Positions 33,543 to 46,778 are shown, numbered from the stretch's first letter. The stretch: DNA of 64,000 nucleotides from Pascua guehoae (GCA_001600415.1 BCJX01000012.1:484676-548675), one strand, 5' to 3'. Notes: generated from the letters alone by a model not told the origin. Numbers and translations: made by a program.

Positions 33543-35528
33543 TTACGCAGGGTACAGCGAGGAGAGGTGGCGAGAGATGATAAGGCGCTGGATCTGGGAC
33601 GTGCCCTCGTCTGTGGGCGGTTAGCAGGTGGCCGACAGTTGATTGAAAAAGAAATCTCACAAAGCTCGAAGATCTTGGCGTCGCTGGGCCACCGTCAGTT
33701 CTGAACTAGTCAGGAGGTTGGGGGTGCTTACCGGTACAGCTTCTCCATGGGCATCTCCGTGTTGAAACCGATACCACCAAAGACTAACGGCATGAGCAAC
33801 AATCCTTCCACGTTGGACAAATCTAACTCACCCTGCACACCCAGGTTGGCGTTCTCAACGGCTGCGCGGCTAGCAAACGTCTTGGCAATGGAGGCGAGGT
33901 AGGCTGCAACGTCAGCTCACATCCTGCGCGACAAATCTCACTGTTCTTCTCGCCGGCATCCTTGGCCCATGCGGCGTGCCAAACGAGGTTACGGGCGGCC
34001 TCGGCGTTGATTGCCATGTCGGCAAGCATGAAGCCAACACCCTGGTGGTTGATGATGGGCTTGCCCATGGTCTTTCCGTTAGCCAACAACTCAAGCCGTC
34101 ATGCCTTACCTTGCGCTCCTGGGCGTACTTGGTCGCCTCCTCGAGAGCACGCTGGGCGACACCGACAGCTCCGGCGGCAACAGTGGGGCGCGTAATGTCA
34201 AACGCCTTCATGGCAACTGTATGTCAGCCTCGGCCTGCAAGCTCAACATTGACGTACTCTTAAAGCCGTCGCCGGGGGAGCCGAGGACGTTCTCCTTGGG
34301 GACAACAACATCCTGGAACGTGACCATCCTCGTGTCCGACGCACGCTGACCTGAACATTAGCCTCTGCAAACTAGGGTATGTGTACGCACCCATGTTGAT
34401 CTCCTTCTTGCCGAGGACAATGCCAGGAGTGTCACCCTCAACGACAAAGCCGGTCATGCTCTTGTGGGGAGGAGCGTCGGGGTCAGTAACGGCGAGGACG
34501 AACTGACATGGTCAGTATATGCTATCCACAGCACAAGTCGGGCAACTCACAAACCAGTTTGCGTGGCCAGAGTTGGTGCTATCTGGGTCAGTATACTATT
34601 ATAGCCACGCGTAAGACCGAGAACGTACATCCTGCATGTGTCAGCAAACCTAACACTGATCCTTACAGCTTACAGCTCCCACTCCCACATATACTTACCA
34701 CATCTTCGTTCCGTTAATGACCCAGTCGTCGCCCTTCTTGACGGCCCTGGTCTTGATACCAGCGACGTCAGAGCCGGCACTTGGCTCGGTCTGCAGTCAG
34801 TCAATGTGTCATGGATAAAGGTGCAAGCAACACGCACGACACCGTACGAAGCAACCAGGGGCTCCTCGGTCATGCGACCGAGGAACTTCTTCTTGATCTC
34901 CTCAGAGGCCGCCACGATAAGAGGAGCTTCGGCAAGTCCGTTCGCTAGGTGTTAGTGCAAGTGCTGGTGAGGCCAACGGGGCTTACCTTCCATGGCGGTC
35001 TGGACACCAGAGCAGCCAAACGCGAGGTTCTCAGAGATGAGGGTGCATTCAAACAGGCCAAGACCGGGGCCGCCGTACTGATCCGTCAGTTGCCGCATCG
35101 GTCTGTTTATTTATGTCACTTACAGCCTCGGGGATGTGAGTGTTCAGAAGACCGAGAGAGTGAGCCTCCTTGATAAGCTCCCACGGGTACGCCTTTGCGG
35201 TTAGCAAAAGGAGCAAAATCTGATAAGTGTTGTTGGCAAGCTCACCATGGTGCGGTCAAGCTCTGCAGCTACTGGGAGGATCTTTTCGCGGCCAAACGAG
35301 CGCGCGAGCTCCTGGATGTCCCTCTGCTCATCGCTCAGAGCAAAGTTGACAGCTGTGCAAGTGTCAGAATGATCGGTCCCACGGAACATCAGTTGCAGGT
35401 TTGTAGCGAAGATACCCACGCGCAGCCTCAGTCTCGGCCTCGGTGGCATACTGGCGGACGGCAGCACGGCGACCGAGAGCACGGGGCACCTGCTGAAGAG
35501 CACGACGGAGCTGGTTGTTGGCAAGCAT
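33543..35528 (-). CDS. Mitochondrial acyl-CoA dehydrogenase (medium-chain type)
   Basis: Minus-strand gene in about a dozen exons, about 420 residues. It starts with an Arg/Ala/Gln-rich mitochondrial presequence ([20 protein letters not shown], ending near QYATEAE). The body matches acyl-CoA dehydrogenases: [72 protein letters not shown] and [21 protein letters not shown]. The catalytic glutamate is in YEGTSQIQR, the arrangement of medium-chain-type enzymes. It is an FAD enzyme of mitochondrial beta-oxidation that feeds electrons to ETF. Chain-length specificity is inferred from similarity only. The stop (TAA) is at 33543-33545. Confidence 0.92.
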
Positions 35529-37569
35529 GGCGATGGTGTTTGGGAAAAAGTGTGCGAGTGAGTGGGTGATGCGGTGTCAAGGCGATGATGAGGTGGAATA
35601 AGATTGACTGATCGCCGTTGTGAGCCGGTTAACCGACAAGTCGCGCAACCGGCCAACAAGGTCAACAATCCCACCAAACGGCTGAAAAAGTCGCCGGGCC
35701 ACCATTACAGAGCCAAGCCAGCCAAATTGTAATTGGGCGGCCCATGCCGCTTGCAGCGAGCTGCATGCTTGCCGACAACGGCGCCCACGGTGGCGGTTCC
35801 TGACGCCCTGGGCCCTTTTGCCCATGACGTGACCCATATCCCATTTTCACCGTGGGCGCGTGGGTGCGCGGGCGTGGACGGGTGTACGTACGGGTGATCG
35901 ACGGGCGACGAAACACGTCAATGTGACACGTGAGCGGCCGCCGTCATAGGCGTGCGAAACACACTTTTTTTCGTTTATAGCCCCTCCCACGCCCCTCCCA
36001 AGTTTGAACGGACAAGAGGGCTAAATATTACGTAATATTATCTGGGTGCGCCTGCACGGTGATGACGGGGGCTTGGGTCGTCGCCTGCTCGTGTCATGGC
36101 ATGGCTTGCAGCTTGCATACGCAATTTAGCATATCAACATCCACAAGCGTGCAACATACAGCTGTAACATGACGTGTTGCAGAGAGGGTACGGCCATTGA
36201 TTGACACAGAGGACACAGGGCGACGTATCGTTCAAACACCCCCACCCAACCGGCCACTTCAGTTCCTCTCAAAGCCAAGTCGCATTGTACACTTTCATAA
36301 TTGACAGGGTGGCGCTGTGGTTACGGCGTTCATTTCCTGTGGCACTCTGACCGGTCACGACCGCGGGTTCGATCCGCGGTTGAGGCCGTGCCTCTGGGAG
36401 CCGGGCCCTCATACGACCACCGACCACCGACAACCGACTGGGGGTCTGGGCTCCCCAACGACAGGGGTGTGCTATAGTGCTGGCTATACAAGAGGCTGTC
36501 GGTAGCACATCGGCATAGCGTAACAGGTGTCTCTCTTTTTTGCATGTCGCAGAGTTGTTCTTTTATGCTCGCTCTATGCGTGATGCATTCTGCATGCTGC
36601 TCGAGATACATGCCCTTCAGTATGAGTTCTGTACCACCGCCAGCAGTCGTATTTTTGCACTACAGCTCTCCGACCATGGATCCATGGACGGGGTGACGTG
36701 TGCTGCCCTCATCTCTTCCCAAGTCTCAGTTCGCAAGCAAAGGCGTGGCTGCTCAGACGATCGCCGTCGATTTCGGGGGCCCGCTGATAACGTCTGTGCC
36801 AGCTCGTGCCAGGGCGATAATAGACTGCGGTGGTTCCTTATCGCCCAACTTTGTCCATGGCTTGGACAACGGAGATCCAGGCATCGTCAAGCAGCCCTCC
36901 AACCCATGGGCACGTTAAACACCGAGATAGTCAACATGGGCGAAGCCCACTTTGAGGCAGTGCTGGTTTGCTCTGTGCGATGACGTTGGCCGCCACCTAC
37001 CATCCCATGTCTTGATGCTCTTATGGGTGCGAAACTATTCTCACTTGGGCGACGGTTCGGTTTGTTAGGTCAGAACATTACGCAATGATCGCGTGCCTTT
37101 GATCAAACTGTTTCACTCAACATGCAAGGACGGAATTAAGCTGAGCTCTGTTGTCGACATGTCGACTATAAGATAACAACCTGAATGCAATCAATACTCA
37201 CCCGTGCGAGGTGGTCCGCAAGTGATAATCTGTGGTGGTGCCTGCCAAGGTTTACCCGCGGTGGCGGCCAACCCCGGCTGACCAAGCCAAGCCGAATCGG
37301 CATGCGGGATCTTCGGCGCCACTAACCTCGATTCGAGAACATCCTGAACTTTGCCCACTCCCTCGTCCACTCCCTCGACTGACTTTATGGGAATGGTGTG
37401 CCAAAGTTCTCATTCTCGCCAGTATCTCACAATCGCGGTCGATTGACAAGTAAGAAGGAAGAGCATCGGGCTCCCTTGGTAAGCTGAGAGGCAGGCTTTG
37501 TGCTGTGTAGTTGCCGATACAGTATATGTTCTGACATAATTCAGAATTATCCGCGTACACAAGTCCACG
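35529..37569. other. Divergent intergenic region, mostly featureless
   Basis: 2 kb between the acyl-CoA dehydrogenase start and the MFS transporter start. No credible gene. A short ORF (36700-36918) is open but unrecognised. A Pol-III-like element with A- and B-box-like motifs lies at 36303-36540 (separate entry). Inverted aatatt/acgtaatatta motifs lie near 36025-36040. Confidence 0.6.
36303..36540 (+). ncRNA. Possible tRNA-derived (SINE-like) Pol III element
   Basis: A tRNA-like head has an A-box-like tggcgctgtggttacgg (36310) that can form a D-stem (GCGC with GCGT). A B-box-like ggttcgatcc (36366) sits in a perfect hairpin (CCGCGG...CCGCGG). The T-loop register is off by one and no anticodon stem can be drawn, so it is not a standard tRNA. 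About 160 bp further on, a run of T (36535-36540) could act as a terminator. A decayed tRNA gene or coincidence is also possible. Confidence 0.3.
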
Positions 37570-39997
37570 ATGGCCAGTACGCCCGACTCCATGAACCCGG
37601 CGCCTAGGACTCATCATCTTTCTTTCATCGACGGTGACGATAACGCCTCGGTGACATCTTCGGAGACCGATATGTTTACCTCACCACAGCCAGACGCCGA
37701 CGCCGATACCATTGCCCCTGTGGTTGCCGATGATGGCGTGCGGAGCGTCAAGCTTCCCAGCCAGCGGACGAGCCAGGCGACTCTCACTGCCTCGGCATTG
37801 CCGGACGGATGTTCGTATGGCGAAATTCCATCCAAGGATGAGGACGGGCGTGCAGAGCGTGTTATTTGGGTTGATTTCCCCCCAGCGTCGCCTGACAACC
37901 CGTTTTACTTTACAACCCGCAGAAAACTCGCAATCACAGGGTGCGCTCTGTACTACTCTGCCATTTGTTGTGCGTGTCGACCTTTCCTTCACCCCTATTC
38001 CATGACTCGCACGCTGCCTACTGGCGATTTACTAGCAATCACTGTCGCTGACGCCATAGCTGCAACCGCTTCGGCATTCTCCATCCAGGCCGGTGCGATG
38101 TGCGACACATTAGGCTGCTCCCCACTTGAAGGCGAGGCAGGTATTGCCCTGTACGCGTGGGGCGCTGGCGTGATGCCTCTTTTCGTTGCCCCCGTGTCGG
38201 AGGAGTTTGGGCGACGACCAGTGTACATTGCGGCTGCCATAATGTGCTTTGCCTTCCACCTGGCCCACGCTGTGTACGTATCCCAAACCATTCCGTTCAC
38301 TGACCTTTTCAGGGGACAAAACACAGCTACCTTGCTCATCTCGCGATTCTTGGTCGGATGTGCAGGCTCGATTGGTACCTCGGTCGTTGGAGGCACTATC
38401 TCGGACATTTTCATTCCTGCCCATCGAGGACTCCCAATGGCCCTCTCCGGTTTCAGCATCTACTTCTTCACTGGACTTGGCGGTATCATTAATGCGTACG
38501 TTGTTGTCCGCCTATCATGGCGATGGGTCTGGTGGATTCTCTCCAGTGAGTATGCGTGAAAATCCGCCCCGTGATTCCCACAGTCTACCGCTTTCTGACC
38601 TATTTCAGTCGGCACTGGGTTGTTCGTCCCAGTTCTGGTCTTTGCAATGAACGAGACACGATCGGACATCATTCTCCGCCGACGTGCGGCAAAGTTCCGT
38701 AAGGAGCGTGGCCTTAAAGACGGCGGGCGGTACCTCGCTCAAAGTGAGGTAGTAAAGATCAAGTTCCTCACAGCCTTGAAGATCAGTCTCACTCGGCCAC
38801 TGATCTTCCTGGCCACGGAGCCGATCGTCATGTTCTTCTCATTCTGGGTTGCGATCGCTGTGAGTACTACCATGACCCTTGTTACACATCGCCGCTTGCC
38901 CCTAGGGCTCGCCCGATGACCTCACCGCTGTACCTTCTCCTTATCTTCGTAACTGACGTTACAGTGGTCTGTTTATTACGTGCAAATTGCGGGCCTTCCC
39001 TACATGATGTCCAGGATCTATCTCTTCAACACTGAGCAAGTCGGTCTAGTGTATTCAACCATGTGGTGAGTTCAGGACCTCGACTTGCCGCCCGTTGCTG
39101 GCTTGTGGACCAGAGGCATTGGACTTGACGGCTGTGCTTCGCTGTCGAACTTTGCCTGCCATCCAAGCGACCTATCTAAGCGTGTGACATTGGCAGATGC
39201 ATTTGGGCACCTGTGGTCATTAGGAAGCTGACTCGCGCAGCATTGGAGCTGTCATCGGTATGCTTGGAAGCCAATTCCAGGAGCGCATCTATCGCCGCAT
39301 GGTACCTAAGAAAGGCGTCGAGGCGCGTCTCTACGGGCCCATGGTTGCCGGTGTGGGCCTCGCTGTGGGCTGCTTTATCGTCGGCTTCACGGCCCTCCCG
39401 AAAATCCACTGGATCGCATCTGCAATTGGGCAGACCATCGTCATTGGTGCGTATCATTCTGACTGTGGCTGACCGGCGAAGAGAAGTCACCAATGAGCTA
39501 ACGTGTCACAGCTTCCATCATGACCATTTACGTGACTGCTTTCACGTAGTGCGTCTGCTGTTTTGCTCGTAGAATCACAGCTGACTCTCCAGCGTTGCGG
39601 AATGCTATGGCTCATACGCATCGTCAGCAATGGCAGGTCAGTCCAGTGCTCGTAACATCATTGGCGGCGTGTTCGCCATGACAACCAACTCGGTAGGTAT
39701 TGAAACACTCCTTTCTCCACACGGCGTAAACTGATCCGACAGATGTTCAAATCTATGACCGTTCGTTGGGCCGTCCTCATGATGGGCGGTGTTGCGACTG
39801 TCCTCACGTTGGTCCCCTTCGTGGCCTACTTCTATGGCCCCCAGATCAGAGCGAGGAGCAAGTACAGCCGCTTGCTCATGCAACAAGAGCGCGAAGCGAT
39901 CGAGGGCGAGCGGTATCAGCGCGAGGCGCGGGGCATGGATATCTCGGGCGCCGAGGGTGTAGATGACGGCGCAAATGACGCTGATGAAAAGGTGTAG
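37570..39997 (+). CDS. MFS multidrug/polyamine-type (DHA1) transporter
   Basis: Multi-exon gene of about 600 residues starting MASTPDSMNPAP. A hydrophilic N-terminal tail of about 115 residues precedes the first spans. Family features are FPPASPDNPFYFTTRRKLAI before span 1, ITVADAIAATASAF, YAWGAGVMPLFVAPVSEEFGRRPVYI (loop 2-3 motif with GRR), LLISRFLVGCAGS, LSWRWVWWIL and the ECYGSYASSAMAG region near the end. It exports an unknown drug-like or polyamine substrate at the plasma membrane. There are at least eight introns. One of them (38275-38319, GTACGT donor, TTTTCAG acceptor) is a multiple of three and open, so retention would insert 15 residues. Confidence 0.88.
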
Positions 39998-40415
39998 GGC
40001 AGCATAGAGTGTATACGTATACTACACCACATAATATGTATTCTGGTTAGACTATGGTACGGTGTTCACCAGGATAGACTCAAAGGTCAAAGAATAGTGC
40101 AGCTAGTGCAGGCGTCTGCAATAGTTTGTAGGCAGACAGACACACGAGCCCCATCAAGAGCAACAGGCGATGCAGCACGCAGCAGAGGCTGAGGCTGGTT
40201 GGGTGGTGGCGTTATAGGGAGGGGCCAACAAGGTCTTCCTGCGCTGAAGAAGGTCGTTGTTTTGATGAGTTACGTAATATGAACAACTGACGCGATGGTG
40301 GAGGTCATCTTGCAGGGAACGCGTGACTGTGCTATTATTCAACTCGCCGCCCAACATCGGAAAGTCAACCACTTCTCTCCACAACCCTACCACACCAACC
40401 AAAGCCACTCGCACC
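39998..40415. other. POL3 promoter region
   Basis: 418 bp between the MFS transporter stop and the POL3 ATG. No gene is seen. It contains an MCB-type site (40319-40324) and a TACGTAATAT palindrome-like stretch near 40271. Confidence 0.6.
40319..40324. promoter_or_regulatory. MCB (ACGCGT) cell-cycle box upstream of POL3
   Basis: The palindrome ACGCGT lies 92 bp before the POL3 ATG. In yeasts MBF binds this site and drives G1/S expression of DNA-replication genes, including POL3. Its role here is inferred. Confidence 0.5.
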
Positions 40416-43400
40416 ATGACCCAACCGGTCGTCAAGAAGCGCAAACTGGAACCCGTCAGCGTCAAGCAGGCTGCTGAGCAGAAGAGCTTTGCCGAGATCC
40501 TTGAGCAACTGGAGGCAGAAGAGGACGGAGGCGGAGGTGAGCCCCACGTCGCAGGACCCAATCAACATGATGCTAATATACGCCCTTCACAGCCTCTATC
40601 GAGACGGCTGCATCATGGTCACGCCCTGAATTGCCGGAGATAAATCCAGCTGTTGATTCAGTTGGTAAGTGTCGCACCCCTCTGCCTCGGGCGTCTTGTG
40701 AATGAATGCTGATCAACCAGTATTCCAGCAGACTGATATTGCGGAATCCACCCACCACAAGCTGGGCTCGACGCTTCGCCTATTTGGCGTCACTGCCCAG
40801 GGAAACTCTGTTCTTGCTCACGTCTGGGGCTTCCAGCCGTACTTTTACGTCGCAGCACCTAGCGGGTTTCTCGAGTCGGATCTGGCAGCGTTCAAGGACA
40901 CGCTCAATGTTTGTACCGCGTCCCCTCGTGCGAGGCAGTGCTGACTCATAGGGTGCTGTCCAGTCTGGTGTCGCAGCAGTCGTCAGCTGTGTGACTGTGA
41001 ACCGCAAGTCATTGTGGGGCTACAAGGGCGACGATCTGGTCCCGTTCATCAAGATCGTATGCGCCGAGCCCAAGATGCTGCCAAAGGTCAAAGATACGTT
41101 GTTGTTATGATGATTGTCGATGCTGACCGAGGTTTACGCCTCTTTGAAAGGGGACAATTGGATTTCAACGGTCTATTCCCCCAAGAGACCATGACGTACG
41201 AGAGCAATATCGCCTACACGCTGCGATTCATGATCGATACCAAGGTTGGTTTACCGCCCAGTGAAACGGCCGCCGCGGTAGAAGCCTTGCTTACAGAGTG
41301 CAGATCGTTGGCATGAACTGGGTGGAAATGCCGGCGGGAAAGTACGAGATTCTCCACGGACACGATAAGCGCTCCCATTGTCAGCTTGAGATTCTAATGA
41401 AGTGAGCGTTGTCAGCGTTTCATCAACACAAGCTGATGACCCAGTTACAAGGATCTGATCTCGCACGCGCCTGAAGGAGAGTGGAGTGCCATTGCTCCTC
41501 TTCGCGTCCTGAGTTTCGACATCGAGTGTGCTGGACGTAAAGGTATCTTCCCCGAGGCCAATATCGACCCTGTCATTCAAATCGCAGCCATGGTGACAAG
41601 GCAAGGTACGTTTCATGCATGGCACCGCTGACACGGACAGGTGAAACCAAGCCCTTCATTCGGAACGTCTTCACCCTCAACACATGTGCGCATATCGTCG
41701 GATCCCACGTGCTAGAGTTCCAAACCGAACGGGAACTGTTTGTGGAATGGCAGAAGTTCATTGAACAAGTCGACCCAGATATGGTCATTGGCTACAACAT
41801 TGCCAACTTTGACTTGCCGTACCTCCTTGACCGGGCCAAGGCTTTGAAGATCCCCGGGTTTGCCTTTCTGGGAAGGCTCCTTGGTGGGTTTCGCCCTGAC
41901 GACGTTGATCCCCACTGACATTGACAGGCGTGCGGTCGGAGATCAAGGATACACATTTCTCTTCCAAGGCGTTTGGACAGCGCGACTCGAAGGCTGTCAA
42001 CCTCGACGGCCGTCTTCAAATGGATATCCTACAGGTCATTCAGCGCGACTACAAGCTCCGAAGCTACACCCTCAACGCGGTTTGTGCTCAATTCCTCGGC
42101 GAACAGAAGGAGGACGTGCACCACTCCATCATTACCGAGCTGCAAAACGGTACCGCGGACTCTCGCCGTCGTCTGGCAGTGTACTGTTTGAAGGTGCGCA
42201 CTCAACAGCAACGGGTGCAGAATTGTTGTCTGACTTGTACAGGATGCGTACCTCCCACAACGACTGCTGGATCGGCTGATGTGCCTTGTCAACTATACTG
42301 AGTTGTCAAGGGTGACAGGAATCCCATTCAACGACGTACTCACGAGGGGTCAACAAATTCGTGTTGTTTCTCAACTGTACCGCAGTGCAGGAGAGAATGG
42401 GTACCTCATTCCTGCCATGAGGAGTGAGGGAACAGACGAACAATACGAGGGAGCGACGGTTATCGAACCGAGCAGGGGTTACTATGATGACCCCATCGCG
42501 ACTCTCGATTTTGCATCGCTATATCCCTCCATCATGATGGCCCACAACCTGTGTTACACAACATTGTTGGATAAGGCCACCATCGCGCGCCTGAAGCTGG
42601 TTGAAGGCGAGGACTACGTGCAGACCCCTAACAATGGTTCGTTCGGACGCCGTGTATTGTGCTGATGCCCACAGATTTCTTTGTTACCTCCAATCGCCGA
42701 AAGGGCTTGCTGCCGCACGTCCTGGAAAACCTCCTGGCTGCCCGTAAAAGGGCAAAGGCAGACCTGAAAGTGGAAAAGGATCCCTTCAGGCGTGCAGTGT
42801 TGGATGGTCGCCAGCTGGCTTTGAAAGTAAGCACTCTTGGCGTTCTGAGAGCGCAATGTTAACCCATCTCAGATCAGTGCCAACTCTGTGTATGGTTTCA
42901 CTGGAGCCACTGTTGGCAAACTACCATGTCTAGCCATTTCGACGTCCGTCACGGCATACGGTCGCCAGATGATCGAGTTCACCAAGCAAGAAGTTGAGAA
43001 CGAGTATTCGATGAAGAATGGATACGACCACGATGCGCGAGTTATTTACGGTGACACCGACTCGGTCATGGTCAAGTTTGGCTGTCCCGATCTTCCTACC
43101 GCCATGCGTCTAGGTTAGTTTCTTTAGCCGAGCAGCTGTAGCAGCTGTACTGACGAAACAGGCGCCGAGGCTGCAGAACTTGTCTCCGCCAAGTTTAAGA
43201 AGCCGATCAAGCTCGAATTCGAAAAGGTCTACTTCCCATACTTGTTGATCAACAAGAAGCGATATGCTGGCCTGTACTGGACTCGTCCGGACAAGTACGA
43301 CAAGATGGACACCAAGGGTATCGAGGTACGTGACAACTGACCACCTCGGGCAGTATAGTGTCTGACGCTGCAGACTGTCCGTCGTGACAACTGTCGCCTT

Positions 43401-44560
43401 GTCTCTATCATGATCGAAACGTGCCTGTACAAGATGCTCATCGACCGCGACGTCAAGGGTGCTGAAGAGTAGGTGACACTAACGAGGTGTTATCTCCTGT
43501 GGCTAACTCGGCTCCAGATACGTCAAGCAGACGATTGCCGACTTGCTCCAAAATAAGATCGACATGTCGCAGCTCGTAATCACCAAGGCATTGGCCAAGA
43601 CTGGTGAGTCAGGTTGTTAGAGATTGTTCTAACACACGCAGACTATGCCGCAAAGCAGGCGCATGTCGAACTTGCTGAGAGGATGAAGAAACGTGATGCT
43701 GGTGAGTCACCCCAGCTCTACTCTGGTTAGTACTAACACGTCACAGGATCAGCCCCCTCACTGGGCGACCGTGTTGCATATGTCATCGTCAAGGGTATCA
43801 AGGGTGGGCTGACCAGCTTTGAAGGCGTTGAAAAGCTGACCACCCCCAGGTGCTGCTGCGTACGAGAAGTCAGAGGACCCCCTCTACGTTCTTGAGCACA
43901 ATGTCCCTATCGACACGCGGTACTATCTTGACAGCCAACTGTCAAAGCCGTTGATGCGTATTTTCGAACCCATCCTTGGCGAGAAGGCTGGTAGTTTGCG
44001 TACGTCTCTCCCTACTGTCCCTAGTGTCTGACCTCTTCCAGTCGCTGGCGAACACACCCGCAGCATTCAGATTGCTACCCCTACAATCGGCGGTCTCATG
44101 AAGTTTGCCGTCAAGACGGCCACATGCCTTGGCTGCCGCACGCCGCTCAAGGGCAACAAGGGTGGGTAGAGGGTGGCCAGGAGCTGAGACTTACCCCACA
44201 GAAATAGCCGTCTGCGTCAACTGCCGACCAAAGCTGCCGGAGCTGTACCAGAAGCAGGTGAATAGTTGTGTTGCATTCGGACTCTCCGATCACTAATCCC
44301 GTCCACAGGTCGAGACAACATCCGATCTGCAGGTCGATTTTGCCAGGCTATGGACGCAATGCCAGCGTTGCCAGGGGTCGCTGCACCAGGTGAGCATAGT
44401 TGCCAGCAATGCAGGCTTTGCAGTCTGTGCTAACTTGTCCTAGGATGTCATCTGCACATCCGCCGACTGCCCGATTTTCTACCGGCGCACAGCCAGGCAG
44501 AAGGAGGTGACGACCGCCGTGGCGGCGCTTGATCGTTTCGAGGCTGAGCAGTCGTGGTAG
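40416..44560 (+). CDS. POL3: DNA polymerase delta catalytic subunit
   Basis: About 22 exons, roughly 1,060 residues, starting [12 protein letters not shown] (a nuclear-localisation-like stretch). It is a family-B polymerase with the proofreading exonuclease motifs ExoI (SFDIECAG), ExoII ([12 protein letters not shown]) and ExoIII (YCLKDAYLP). The polymerase motifs are A ([15 protein letters not shown]), B ([13 protein letters not shown]) and C (YGDTDSVMV). The C-terminus has two cysteine modules: CysA (CLGC ... CVNC) and CysB (CQRC ... CTSADC), which binds the 4Fe-4S cluster and the B subunit. All catalytic aspartates are present. It is the replicative lagging-strand polymerase. The stop lies 107 bp from the SEN54 stop on the opposite strand. 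Confidence 0.96.
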
Positions 44561-44667
44561 TCTGGCTGGGCTGTTATACACTCGTCAAACCGCAATGTGT
44601 CGCTTTCCACATTCTTGTACTCTTTTACACGTCCCATGCATACAGCACATCCATGACACATGCCCCA

Positions 44668-46778
44668 TCAGACGAGAACAAAGTTCTCAAACCCGGTCCT
44701 GCCAAAGCGCACCCAGCCAGTATTGCCAGAGTCGTTTACGGCTACAATAAAGGCACGGTCTCCGGTGCGCACGATACCCATGGCCTTGCGTGCGCCTGTC
44801 CGCTGGGCAGGCTTGCTCGAGGGCCGGAGCCAAGCAGGGACGATCTTTGTAAACCACGACTCCTGCGCCGGCTGTCCCTGCTGGGGACGAGGTGGGCGCG
44901 GCGGGCGCTCATACTGGGGTCCGACGCGTTTGGGCGGACCCTGCGGCTGGTCAGGGAGGAGCCTGAACACCTCGTCGAGCTGCCCGAGCCTGGGGAGGGG
45001 TGTATGCCGCGAGCTGGAGTGAGTGGTGTGCTACGGCCAGGTGCAGCGGAGGTGCAGGGCGAGAGTGGAGACTTACTCGATGACGGCGATGATATAGTCT
45101 GGCTTTTGCTGCTCGAGACCCTCTGGGCTTCCGCGGTCCCACTTTGCCTTGCTCCAGTTTGTGGCGGGCTTCCACACGTTGAAGAAGGGCAGGTAGGGGT
45201 TACGCGTGAGGGGGTCGTAGATGGAGCTCGGGGTGAGGTCGGTGGTAGTGGTCACAGGTGCGGGCAGGTTCGGGACGGGGTTGGTGTGCCCCGCGGGGAT
45301 GAAGCGGAGGTACGCGAGGAGGGACGCTGGAGGGTGAGTTGGGGCGCTGTAAATTCTCATCCTGACGAGCGGTACGGGTCGTCATCTCGTCACGTACCAT
45401 AGGTGCTCCCGGTCCACCCCCACGCCGCGGTCCCCTTTACGGGCATACGGCGCGGCAAGGAAAAGAGCGATGCGACACGCCCCAGCACCCCGCAGAGCCA
45501 GCAGCGCACGCGCGCGACGAGGCGGGCGGCGGCGCGGACGGGGGCCCATGGTGACCGCCGCAGGGATGGGGGGCGGGCGAGGTCGTGCGACGCGAGGAAA
45601 TGGTGGGGGATAAACTGCCGCGTGCGCTGGACAGTGTATCCGAGCCGCTTGAGGAAGGCGTATGCCTAGGGGTGAGTATGTCTCGTGTCGAATGGCGCTT
45701 TATTTGGTCGGGACGGGCGACTGGGGGGCGGGGGGGTATGGTCTCGACGGCGGGGACAGTGTCTACCAAAGCAGTGGCTCCAGAGCAGCAAAGTCACGGG
45801 TCCAAGAGGTCACCCCGTAGTCCAGAGACGGATAACCCCCGCCACCAAAGCCCAACACTAGCCTGCGCAAACTCACCTGGTACCGCTGCCAGTTCAACCC
45901 CTCTCTGCCCATATACGCCCCAAACGCCTCCATGACGCTCATCTCGACCGCGCCGCGGATCCCAAACTCGTCGTCGCACCACGCGCCCACGCCCGCCGCG
46001 GCCTCGGCGGCATCGGCGGGCTCGCGCCCGTTCCACAGCTGCAGGCTGCCCCGCTCGACCATGTAGAGCGCCTCCTCGGGCAGCAGCTCGACGCGCGCAA
46101 TGGGCTTACCCCCGGCGTCGCCGGGGGGCGGACGGCGGACCGTGATGCCCACCGTGTCGAGGACGTGGCCGCGCGAGACGATTAGTTGCGGGTAGGGCGA
46201 GGCCGGGGTCACGAGGGCGTGCGACATGGATTTGCTGCGTGTTAGCTTGGAAGAACCGCTCAGGCTCGGTGCTGGAGAGGGACACGACGCGTGCAGCTTA
46301 CGGCGCCCACTTCCCCGCCATCATCACTCCCCCACCATCATCACCCCCTCACCCTCTCTCCAGTACCATCCAACTGCTGCTCACCTTCCCATGCCGCGCA
46401 CGCCCTGGAGGGCGTCAAAGAGCGCCTGGCGGCTGTTCTGCAGCATCATCTCCTGCAGATTCACAGTCTCGCGCAGCGGCTCAAAGTCCTTTTCGCCCCG
46501 TTTGGGAATCACAATCTTGGGCCGCGCATCCTGCAGTTCCTCGGGCAGGCGCTGGATCTTGCTGGTTTTGATGTCAGCTTCGGTTTTTGCATGGACGCCC
46601 AACCAGTGTTCCCGTGGCTGCTCACTCTGCAAAGCCCTGGATAAAGTCGACGCCCATGGGGGTCTCGTCGTCGTCCTCGTCGCCGTTGGGGTCGGCAGCA
46701 ATGGCCACAGCTGGTGGCGGCGCATCCTTTGCCGGGGTCTCTCTCCGAGCGCTCGGAGATGGGGGTTGGGAGGCCATG
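44668..46778 (-). CDS. SEN54: tRNA-splicing endonuclease subunit Sen54
   Basis: Minus-strand gene of about 500 residues, start MASQPPSPSARRE at 46778. The conserved N-terminal Sen54 domain includes KIQRLPEELQDARPKIVIPKRGEKDFEP, then the diagnostic LLPEEALYMVERGSLQLW block and a YMGREGLNWQRYQ..AYAFLKRLGY segment. A variable basic/Pro-rich middle follows, and the C-terminal beta strands end TGWVRFGRTGFENFVLV. Sen54 is a non-catalytic subunit of the heterotetrameric endonuclease that removes tRNA introns, so no catalytic triad is expected. An earlier ATG (46825) would add 15 hydrophobic residues and is less likely. Confidence 0.87.

Noticed and set aside
44554..45402. 282-residue plus-strand ORF after POL3
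   Set aside because: Antisense shadow of the SEN54 C-terminal exons.
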